Assembly (NCBI GenBank): GCA_964548045.1
Contig: CAZJQZ010000064.1
Coordinates: forward strand, 1 to 12,927
Reading direction: 5' to 3'
DNA: 12,927 nt
DNA from: JBGLNL01 sp964548045
GTDB lineage: Bacteria; Chloroflexota; Dehalococcoidia; SZUA-161; SpSt-899
Part shown: in pieces, positions 8,201 through 12,927 of the stretch
Numbering within the stretch: the first letter of the stretch is position 1
How the letters are laid out: every line of letters starts with the position of its first letter
Notes under the pieces: generated by a model
What the model was told of the DNA's origin: nothing
The model's database searches: none
Seen by the model: only the letters and a program-made list of their open reading frames with translations
Position numbers and translations under genes: made by a program

Positions 8201-8659
8201 AGAACCAAGTTCGATACCCCTGTCTGGAAAGAAAACCTGCAAGTGCAGTTGCCGGATGATCTTCCCTCCGTAGATGCGGAAGAAGAACGTCTGGGACAGG
8301 TTATCGCCAATCTGATAGAAAACGCTACGCAGGAAGGAACCCCTGTTACGATAGAAGCTGAATTATCAGGCAATAGTCTGCTGGTGAGCATTACGGATAA
8401 TGGCGAAGGGATTGCGCCGGAGAGACTGGAGAAAATTTTTGAACGTTTCTATGGTCTGGAGGAAAATACCGAGCGCCGAAGAAGCGGGAGCGGTTTGAAA
8501 CTGGCCATCGCCAAAGGGATTATCGAAGCTCACGGCGGCAAAATATGGGCTGAAAGCGAGGTTGGGAGTGGTTCCACCTATCGATTTACTCTGCCAATTG
8601 CGCAGAAACCGGAGCCTTCCGAATTTAAACAGGAACTTCTGACAGGCCAGCCTGCCTGA
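5213..8659 (+). CDS. Membrane-anchored sensor histidine kinase with four PAS domains and GAF
   Basis: The 1148-residue product has three hydrophobic segments at the N-terminus (about 3-20, 33-52, 73-90), a Pro/Glu-rich linker and a coiled coil (122-160). PAS domains follow at roughly 153-275, 314-432, 477-597 and 599-722, the last two ending in the DVTERK/DITERK signature. A GAF domain (about 736-893) precedes HisKA and HATPase. H920 in SHEVRTPL is the expected phosphorylated residue. N1037 in NLIENA is the N box, DNGEGI (1062-1067) the G1 box and GSGLKL (1092-1097) the G2 box, with K1096 where glycine is usual. There is no receiver domain and no response-regulator gene nearby, so it looks like an orphan kinase. 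The signal sensed is unknown; PAS and GAF suggest small ligands, redox or light. The ATG at 5213 has AGGT at 5202-5205 or GAGAGGT at 5193-5199 upstream. Confidence 0.93.
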   Translation: MIDIILAILSPSILVFLLLIGRRENAYQQEGWGFIFAGFAFVVCGVLIGITDSFFGVNNSIVIGGTKYQSFMATMIGFLPGFLLLGCGFWKWVPAVLVLREQPAQPEIVPEVVPEAVSAEPDARIEEYEGRLKTLEEQLAQERIERNRTEESLRESEEQYRHLMGRASDGICLIRDGLIEYTNHRMLDLTGYTPEEMLGTPIANYIHPENLPKFTDCLDHGGSGLVPGQSWKIMLSHRDGIRIEAEVSSSDINRDGEQGKLVIFCDMTGFRQAEEKSASQDQEIHSLSRDLRKKNEELEVARAHLLEVNYELRRWEEEFRAATENSSDAIFHLDLEGRIVNANAKAEDIFGYKRAEMIGKDFADIGLFVPEDLLKMTEILNQVVEGQVAPLREFESSDRKGGSIFVETRPCLMEIDGKPWGILTVLRDNSERKKKDETIQHEREELGTMVEERTEALTRASKELQVETSARRRAEAKWRESEARWNSLVENTPDIIMTVWRDGAIESINRTVPGITCAEVIGAKVYEYIHPEYQDILRKVLEQVFQTGSAEWCEIVGLGPDNAYAWYETRIGPVKCDGEIVAATLAATDVTERKWARKTLQESEQRFRDLADLLPQTVFEIDMSGNFTFTNNAGFQHTGYIQGDIDKGLNVLQLFIPEDRKRVMKDIEKVLTGEEFGSQEYTGLRKDGSTFQVLAYSSPIIRDEMIVGMRGMILDITERKHAEEQVAQRNRELATLNTIAQTVNQSLDLDDILSKALERILAMLGIEHGGIYLLNKEVDVLDLKVQRGMSSELLELITPVRVGSGIPGIVARSGEPLLVESISDSTDITGRKVREIAVAEHGRSVMGLPLQSRGKVLGVMFAMTCYERVFSIGEQQLLITVSHAISTAIENTQLLEAQSRAMAFEEADQLRAAFLSSISHEVRTPLTEIKGFASTLVQPDIEWDAETQQDFLMGINQASDRLLDVINDVLDMSKIEAGVLKLERRPVKLTKLIERLRTKFDTPVWKENLQVQLPDDLPSVDAEEERLGQVIANLIENATQEGTPVTIEAELSGNSLLVSITDNGEGIAPERLEKIFERFYGLEENTERRRSGSGLKLAIAKGIIEAHGGKIWAESEVGSGSTYRFTLPIAQKPEPSEFKQELLTGQPA

Positions 8660-8768
8660 TTCTTCGTTGCCTGTAATGAGGCATGGCTTTGTAACCTCTG
8701 ATTAACCTTCAAGTATCGGCAGGTTGAAGCATCGGCTCCAACTATTACACAATCGGATAGAAGCAACA

Positions 8769-8786
8769 TGAGAGCGTATGCTCTCA
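8769..8786. other. Small hairpin between kinase and peptidase genes
   Basis: A perfect 7-bp inverted repeat, TGAGAGC/GCTCTCA, has a 4-nt loop (GTAT). It lies 109 nt after the kinase stop and is followed by a T-rich but not uniform stretch. It could be a weak terminator for the kinase or a protein-binding site. The lack of a clean T tract keeps the call open. Confidence 0.4.
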
Positions 8787-8838
8787 GTTACACTTCATTG
8801 ATTTCTTGATCCCTGCCATTCTTCAGAAATTTCTTTAT

Positions 8839-8868
8839 TTGACAGTTGTGATGCTTGGAACTTACAAT
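8839..8868 (+). promoter_or_regulatory. Strong sigma-70-type promoter of the M16 peptidase gene
   Basis: A perfect TTGACA (8839-8844) and TACAAT (8863-8868, five of six matches) are separated by 18 nt. Transcription would begin near 8875. That leaves a leader of under 20 nt containing GAGGAAAG (8878-8885), a good ribosome site 6 nt before the ATG at 8892. Confidence 0.72.
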
Positions 8869-8891
8869 GCGGATAGCGAGGAAAGAACTTT

Positions 8892-10160
8892 ATGACATAT
8901 ACAAAAACTGTTCTTGATAATGGACTGCGTATTCTGAGCAGCAGTATGCCCCATGTGCGCTCGGCGAGCGTTAGTGTTCTTGTTGGCACTGGTTCCCGCT
9001 ACGAGTCTTTGGAGGAGTCGGGGATATCGCACTTTGTGGAACATATTCTGTTTAAAGGTTCGGAAAATCGACCTTCGTCCGAGGAAATAGCCGAGGCCAT
9101 CGAAGGTGTTGGGGGAGTTCTCAACGGGGGCACGGATAAGGAACTGACCGTTTACTGGGTGAAGATTATGGATTCCCATCTGGAGCTGGCGGCGGATGTT
9201 CTCTCTAACCTGATTCGTCACCCCATACTCGATTCCACCGAGATAGAGCAAGAGCGACAGGTTATCATCGAGGAGATCAACATGAGTATGGATTCCCCGC
9301 AGCAACGGGCAAACATACTGATTGATGAAGTGATCTGGCCCGACCAGCCTTTAGGTCGGGATGTTGCCGGCAGCAGGGAAAGCGTTTCTGCTATCACTCC
9401 GGAAATACTGCGCAATTGCTGGGCATCTCAATACGGGCCTGCTAACACTGTGGTGTCGGTTGCGGGCAATGTACAGCATGAGGAAGTGGTATCCCTCTTG
9501 AACCGGCTTTTGGGTGGTTGGGCACATGTGAATTCAAAGCCGTGGTTTCCGGCACAGGAGGCTCAGGATAAACCCCGAATGCTTTTGGAATCTCGGGATA
9601 GTGAACAGTCTCACATTTGTCTGGCTTTGAGGGGAATCTCCAATCAGCACCCGGATCGATTCGCGTTCGATATCTTGAATGTTATTCTCGGTGAGGGTAT
9701 GAGTTGCAGGTTGTTTCGAGAGCTTCGGGAAAAGCTGGGGCTGGCATATGACGTGCATAGTTATATAAGCCATTTCTTCGATTCCGGGGCTCTCACCATA
9801 TATGCAGGGGTCAATCCTGCCAATGTTGAAGCTACAACTGAAGCGATTCTGAATGAGCTTGCGAAGCTTCGGGATGTTCCTGTCACTGAGATCGAACTTA
9901 CTAAAGCCAAAGAGATGGTCAAAGGGAGATTAGTATTGCGAATGGAGGATAGCCGGAGCGTTTCCAGTTGGTTTGCCGGTCAGGAGCTTCTGCTGGGGAA
10001 AATCCAGGACATAGATGAGGTTATCTCAATAGTTGAATCGGTCACTTCTGAAGATATGAGCCGGGTAGCGGGTGATTGGTTCTGTTCTGCGGGACTCAAT
10101 TTAGCGGTTGTTGGCCCTCAACCCAACGAAAGTCGCCTTGAAAATCTGCTCAAGCTATAG
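8892..10160 (+). CDS. M16 family zinc metallopeptidase (processing-peptidase-like)
   Basis: This is a 422-residue soluble M16B-type peptidase with the usual two homologous halves. The inverted zinc motif HFVEH gives H47 and H51 as zinc ligands and E50 as the general base. The third ligand is E127 or E128 in VIIEEINMSMDSP, at the expected distance of about 76-77 residues. The C-terminal half carries SCRLFRELREKLGLAYDVHSY, where R279 and Y286 match the R...Y substrate-orienting pair of active M16 enzymes. It therefore appears catalytically complete in one chain. No signal peptide is seen, so it is likely cytoplasmic. Substrates of bacterial members are mostly peptides and are not predictable here. 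It is monocistronic, with its own promoter and a strong terminator after the stop. Confidence 0.93.
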   Translation: MTYTKTVLDNGLRILSSSMPHVRSASVSVLVGTGSRYESLEESGISHFVEHILFKGSENRPSSEEIAEAIEGVGGVLNGGTDKELTVYWVKIMDSHLELAADVLSNLIRHPILDSTEIEQERQVIIEEINMSMDSPQQRANILIDEVIWPDQPLGRDVAGSRESVSAITPEILRNCWASQYGPANTVVSVAGNVQHEEVVSLLNRLLGGWAHVNSKPWFPAQEAQDKPRMLLESRDSEQSHICLALRGISNQHPDRFAFDILNVILGEGMSCRLFRELREKLGLAYDVHSYISHFFDSGALTIYAGVNPANVEATTEAILNELAKLRDVPVTEIELTKAKEMVKGRLVLRMEDSRSVSSWFAGQELLLGKIQDIDEVISIVESVTSEDMSRVAGDWFCSAGLNLAVVGPQPNESRLENLLKL

Positions 10161-10165
10161 ATAGA

Positions 10166-10196
10166 AAAGTGGCGGCGCCACAGGCGCCGCCACTTT
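10166..10196. terminator. Bidirectional intrinsic terminator between M16 peptidase and groEL
   Basis: A perfect 14-bp stem (10166-10179 with 10183-10196), GC-rich at its core, closes a 3-nt ACA loop. It is flanked by A/T runs on both sides: TTTGTTT after it on the plus strand, and TTTTCTAT on the minus strand. It lies 5 nt after the peptidase stop and about 50 nt beyond the groEL stop, so it can end both convergent transcripts. Confidence 0.9.
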
Positions 10197-10244
10197 GTTT
10201 CAACTCAAATACTCACGCCAAGAGTTTCTCAGCGCCAGCATCCG

Positions 10245-11879
10245 CTACATCATTCCACCCATTCCACCCATGCCATCCATTCCACCGGGCATACCCATCG
10301 GCGCGTTCTTCTCAGGAATACTCGTAACCATAGCCTCAGTGGTAAGAATCATCACCGCAACGCTGGCGGCATTCTCCATACCGCTTCGTACCACCTTGGT
10401 CGGGTCGATGATGCCCTTGGTAATCATATCGACATATGTATTGTTGGCGGCATCGAATCCCGTTCCCTTCTTGGAGGTCTTGACTTTGTTGGCTACCACT
10501 GAGCCTTCTTCGCCGGCATTTTCGGCAATAGTGCGCAGGGGCTCTTCAATTGCCCGTTTCAAGATATCGACACCTATTGACTCATCGCCCTGTAGTTTCA
10601 GCTTGCTTAATCCGGTAAGGCAGCTGACGAGAGATACTCCTCCGCCGGGAACGATACCCTCTTCCACGGCAGCACGAGTGGCGGAAAGGGCGTCTTCAAC
10701 CCGGAGCTTCTTCTCTTTTAATTCGACTTCGGTAGCTGCTCCGACTTTCAGCACAGCTACACCGCCTGCCAGCCGGGCCAGCCTTTCCTGCAACTTCTCT
10801 CGGTCGAAATCGGAAGTGGTCTCATCTATCTGAGTCCTGATCTGCTTGATACGGGCGGTGATATCCTCATCCGACCCTTTGCCCTCAACGATGGTGCAGT
10901 TGTCCTTATCGGCAACCACTCTTCTGGCCCGGCCTAAATCTTCGACGGTGACCGAATCCAGCTTGCGGCCGACTTCCTCGCTGATGACGGTACCACCGGT
11001 CAGGATGGCGATATCCTCAAGCATGGCCTTGCGGCGGTCGCCGAACCCGGGGGCCTTGACGGCCAGGCAGTTGATGGTACCGCGCAGCTTATTGACCACC
11101 AGAGTGGCCAGAGGCTCACCTTCGACATCCTCAGCCAGGATTACCACATTCTTGCCCACCTGAAGGATTTTCTCCAGGGCAGGAAGCATGTCGTTTATAG
11201 CGGAGATTTTTTTGTCGGTGATAAGGATAAAGGGATCCTCTATTACGCTTTCCATCCGATCCGTGTTGGTGATGAAATAAGGGCTGATATAACCGCGATC
11301 GAATTTCATGCCTTCCACGAATTCGGTCTCGAACTTCAGGCCCTTGCCTTCTTCTACGGTAATGACGCCGTCTTTGCCCACTTTTTCCATTACATCGGCA
11401 ATGAGATTGCCTATTTCTTCATCACGGGAAGAAACGGTGGCCACCTGGGCAACCTGTTCTTTGCCCTTTACTTCGGTGGACAGCTTCTTCAGTTCTTCCA
11501 CAACCGTTTCGGTGGCTTTGAGTATTCCCCGCTTGAGCGCCATGGGATTTGTGCCGGCGGTGATGTTCTTCATTCCGCCATGTACTATGGCCTGAGCCAG
11601 AACGCTGGAACTGGTGGTGCCGTCGCCGCAGGCATCATTTGTCTTGGTGGCGGCCTCCTTTACCAGTTGAGCTCCCATGTTCTCAAAAGGATCCTCGAGT
11701 TCGATCTCCTTGGCAATGCTGACGCCGTCATCTACCACGGCAGGCGGGCCGAAGCTTTTGTCCAGGGCCACCGGGCGGCCTTTTGGCCCCAGTGTTACCT
11801 TCATGGCATTTACCATAGCGTCGACGCCATTAATAAGGGAGTGCCTTGCGTTTTCACCGTAACTAATCTGTTTTGCCAT
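10245..11879 (-). CDS. groEL: Chaperonin GroEL (Hsp60)
   Basis: The 544-residue type I chaperonin matches the usual length of about 540-550. It forms the double-ring ATP-driven folding chamber in the cytoplasm. Visible landmarks are VTLGPKGR (28-35), DDGVSIAKEIELEDPFENMGAQLVKE (in 50-75), GDGTT (85-89, nucleotide binding), the apical FDRGYISPYFITN and APGFGDRRKAML segments, VEDALSATRAAVEEGIVPGGG, and the Gly-Met-rich tail GGMDGMGGMGGMM. SSS follows GDGTT, where TAT is more common; otherwise the ATPase residues are present. AAGGAGG (11887-11893) lies 7 nt before the ATG and overlaps the groES stop codon, which suggests coupled translation. Transcription comes from the CIRCE-controlled promoter upstream of groES. 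Confidence 0.99.
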   Translation of the reverse strand: MAKQISYGENARHSLINGVDAMVNAMKVTLGPKGRPVALDKSFGPPAVVDDGVSIAKEIELEDPFENMGAQLVKEAATKTNDACGDGTTSSSVLAQAIVHGGMKNITAGTNPMALKRGILKATETVVEELKKLSTEVKGKEQVAQVATVSSRDEEIGNLIADVMEKVGKDGVITVEEGKGLKFETEFVEGMKFDRGYISPYFITNTDRMESVIEDPFILITDKKISAINDMLPALEKILQVGKNVVILAEDVEGEPLATLVVNKLRGTINCLAVKAPGFGDRRKAMLEDIAILTGGTVISEEVGRKLDSVTVEDLGRARRVVADKDNCTIVEGKGSDEDITARIKQIRTQIDETTSDFDREKLQERLARLAGGVAVLKVGAATEVELKEKKLRVEDALSATRAAVEEGIVPGGGVSLVSCLTGLSKLKLQGDESIGVDILKRAIEEPLRTIAENAGEEGSVVANKVKTSKKGTGFDAANNTYVDMITKGIIDPTKVVRSGMENAASVAVMILTTEAMVTSIPEKNAPMGMPGGMDGMGGMGGMM

Positions 11880-11891
11880 CTTTGATCCTCC

Positions 11892-12188
11892 TTACTTGCC
11901 CTTTTTGGCCTGAATGTCGCTTTCGCGAAGAATAAGATACTCCTCATCGTCATACTTCCACTCAGTACCAGCATATTTGGCGTAGATTACAATATCACCA
12001 ACTGCGACTTCCATCGGGATACGTTTCCCCTCTTCGCCCATTCTACCTGCCCCAACAGCTACTACCTTGCCTTCCTGTGGCTTCTCTCTAGCTGTGTCCG
12101 GGAGCACAATGCCCCCCTTAGTCACTTCCTCCTGGCCAATCGGTTGTACTACAACCCTATCAGCCAATGGGGTTACTTTCAGTGCCAT
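11892..12188 (-). CDS. groES: Co-chaperonin GroES (Hsp10)
   Basis: This 98-residue protein forms the heptameric lid of the GroEL chamber. It starts MALKVTPLADRVVV and has a mobile loop (EEVTKGGIVLPDTAREKP) with the GroEL-binding IVLP. It continues with GKVVAVGAGR and VGDIVIYAKYAGTEWKYDDEEYLIL. The ATG at 12186-12188 is chosen because GGAGG (12196-12200) lies 7 nt upstream and the family starts there. The frame extends upstream to 12299, but that part covers the CIRCE operator and promoter and cannot be coding. groEL follows after 12 nt. Confidence 0.98.
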   Translation of the reverse strand: MALKVTPLADRVVVQPIGQEEVTKGGIVLPDTAREKPQEGKVVAVGAGRMGEEGKRIPMEVAVGDIVIYAKYAGTEWKYDDEEYLILRESDIQAKKGK

Positions 12189-12223
12189 AAACCAACCTCC
12201 GTATTTAAAATTTTGGTCACCTG

Positions 12224-12262
12224 CATTAATTAGCACTCCCTCTGCGAGAGTGCTAATTAATG
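12224..12262. promoter_or_regulatory. CIRCE operator (HrcA binding site), extended
   Basis: The canonical CIRCE inverted repeat TTAGCACTC-N9-GAGTGCTAA sits at 12230-12256 with no mismatches. Symmetry continues outward, so that 15-bp arms (12224-12238 and 12248-12262) are perfectly complementary. It lies in the groESL leader, 35 nt before the groES ATG, and abuts the -10 box. HrcA bound there would block transcription until heat stress. Confidence 0.98.
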
Positions 12263-12290
12263 TTTTACCATACCGATTTTGGTTTGTCAA
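12262..12290 (-). promoter_or_regulatory. Sigma-70-like promoter of the groESL operon
   Basis: On the minus strand a perfect TTGACA (12285-12290) is followed after 17 nt by TAAAAC (12262-12267, four of six matches to TATAAT). The predicted start falls inside the CIRCE, as is usual for HrcA-repressed operons. No sigma-32-type boxes were noticed. Confidence 0.72.
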
Positions 12291-12585
12291 GCATGGCAAA
12301 AGAGAGATTTTGTTCCGTTGTGGTTGAATTAAATTTGTGGGGTTAATTGCGAATGTTTGAAATAAAAGCAGAGATTAAATACTTGACGTTATTGCAAAAA
12401 GCTCTTTTTGATTTCGCCTTCAAATCGTTTCGGCGGACACTGTCCGAAAATTCCTGACGGGGTCTGCACGTCGCGGCGCATCTATAAACCTCGGCGGACC
12501 GCACTTTTTTACTCATGATTTAACATGCCACCAAATTTAAATTATAGAATTGTGGGGTGAACCGGGTAAACGAGTGGACACTCGG
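12291..12585. other. Gene-free intergenic region with small palindromes
   Basis: There is no convincing gene in the stretch between the groESL promoter and the tRNA promoter. It contains a 7-bp inverted repeat CAAAAAG/CTTTTTG with a 2-nt spacer (12395-12410), and a 13-nt near-palindrome CGGACACTGTCCG (12434-12446) nested with TTTCGG/CCGAAA arms. The motif TCGGCGGAC occurs directly repeated at 12430 and 12491. A loose repeat of ATTTGTGGGGTTAA/AATTGTGGGGTGAA also occurs near 12333 and 12549. These may be regulator sites or remnants; nothing assigns them. Confidence 0.4.
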
Positions 12586-12614
12586 TTGACAACGAATTAG
12601 GCTTGATATATCAT
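12586..12614 (+). promoter_or_regulatory. Promoter of the tRNA cluster
   Basis: A perfect TTGACA (12586-12591), a 17-nt spacer and TATCAT (12609-12614, five of six matches) lie just before tRNA-Val. The start would be near 12621, giving a very short 5' leader of about 9 nt, as expected for a tRNA operon. Confidence 0.75.
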
Positions 12615-12629
12615 CGAACTTGCAATAAT

Positions 12630-12706
12630 GGGCGATTAGCTCAGTTGGTTAGAGTGCTTGCTTGACATGCAAGAGGTCAGTGGTTCAAATCCACTATCGC
12701 CCACCA
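12630..12706 (+). tRNA. tRNA-Val (anticodon GAC)
   Basis: The 77-nt gene folds completely. The acceptor stem is GGGCGAT/ATCGCCC, the D stem GCTC/GAGT and the anticodon stem CTTGC/GCAAG. The loop TTGACAT puts GAC at 12664-12666, and the T arm AGTGG/CCACT encloses TTCAAAT. CCA is encoded (12704-12706). GAC reads GUC and GUU valine codons. Confidence 0.97.
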
Positions 12707-12754
12707 TGCTTGAAACAGTCCCCGTTAACAATTCGGGGCTTCTGCTGAAAATAT

Positions 12755-12840
12755 GCCGAAGTGGCGGAATGGCAGACGCGCTGCGTTCAGGACGCAGTGT
12801 CTTTACGGACGTGTGGGTTCGACTCCCACCTTCGGCACCA
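12755..12840 (+). tRNA. tRNA-Leu (anticodon CAG)
   Basis: This is an 86-nt class II tRNA. The acceptor stem GCCGAAG pairs with CTTCGGC. The anticodon stem CTGCG/CGCAG has loop TTCAGGA, placing CAG at 12788-12790. A long variable arm (around 12798-12812) is typical of leucine tRNAs. The T arm GTGGG/CCCAC holds TTCGACT, and CCA is encoded at the end. It follows tRNA-Val by 48 nt and probably shares its transcript. Confidence 0.97.
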
Positions 12841-12872
12841 TTTTTGCAAGCGGAATCACTTTTAAACGGTAA

Positions 12873-12927
12873 GCGCCTGTAGCTCAGCAGGATAGAGCGC
12901 AGCCCTGCGGAGGCTGAGGTCGTGGGT
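12873..12927 (+). tRNA. tRNA-Arg (anticodon GCG), 3' end beyond window
   Basis: The 5' acceptor strand GCGCCTG, U8-A9, D stem GCTC/GAGC and anticodon stem CAGCC/GGCTG are present. The loop CTGCGGA puts GCG at 12907-12909, which decodes arginine CGC (and CGU by wobble). The T arm begins (GTGGGT) and the window ends. Most bacteria use an ACG anticodon for this box, edited to inosine, so the G34 form is notable. The remaining 3' half was not visible. Confidence 0.88.

Noticed and set aside
10195..11885. Plus-strand open frames across groEL (such as 10195-10833 and 10846-11163)
   Set aside because: They are antisense shadows of the strongly conserved groEL gene, with low-complexity Ser/Thr/Pro-rich products and no ribosome sites.
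12189..12299. Longer GroES starting at 12299
   Set aside because: The extension covers the CIRCE, the -10/-35 promoter and the GGAGG site, and GroES is normally about 95-100 residues.
12658..12882. 74-codon plus-strand open frame
   Set aside because: It runs through tRNA-Val and tRNA-Leu; the translation is a by-product of the tRNA genes.
1..12927. CRISPR array, insertion sequence, prophage or defence island
   Set aside because: No regularly spaced repeats, transposase or integrase motifs, terminal inverted repeats or known defence domains were found on either strand. The mosaic junction near 3615 has no element ends attached.

Overview
The window looks like a bacterial chromosome segment of moderate GC. 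GroEL and GroES are bacterial type I, under a perfect CIRCE operator. The tRNA genes encode their own CCA ends. The GroEL N-terminal motifs and the multi-PAS kinase style would fit Chloroflexota (Dehalococcoidia-like). That placement rests on general family resemblance, not on a search, and is tentative.

Layout. (1) Bases 1-3755, plus strand, accessory-looking: the tail of an unidentified protein, a lipoprotein with a glycoside-hydrolase-like TIM-barrel signature, a large two-part beta-propeller (PD40) lipoprotein with an EF-hand-like calcium loop, and a second, truncated PD40 lipoprotein. The genes are tightly spaced and probably co-transcribed. Two are damaged. The large propeller gene has a net +1 frameshift that cuts off its last ~33 codons. 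The second runs into what reads, across several frames, as the decayed C-terminus of a class I aminotransferase. (2) 3775-4953: a small alpha/beta hydrolase converging, with a 6-bp overlap, on a Yip1-like membrane protein. (3) 5213-8659: a 1148-residue membrane-anchored sensor histidine kinase (four PAS, GAF, HisKA, HATPase) with no partner regulator visible. (4) 8892-10160: an M16 zinc peptidase with its own strong promoter. It shares a long bidirectional terminator with the convergent groEL. (5) 10245-12290, minus strand: the groES-groEL heat-shock operon, with a sigma-70-like promoter abutting an extended CIRCE. (6) 12586-12927: a promoter and tRNA-Val(GAC), tRNA-Leu(CAG) and a truncated tRNA-Arg with anticodon GCG.

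How the genes work together. The lipoproteins at the left would be exported and tethered to the membrane, possibly as a surface glycan-binding or degrading set; this is inference. The centre holds signalling and general enzymes with no obvious shared pathway. The right side is housekeeping: chaperonin and tRNAs. I see no CRISPR array, insertion sequence, prophage gene or convincing new defence system. The most unusual signals are the decaying lipoprotein cluster with its mosaic junction, and the tRNA-Arg(GCG).
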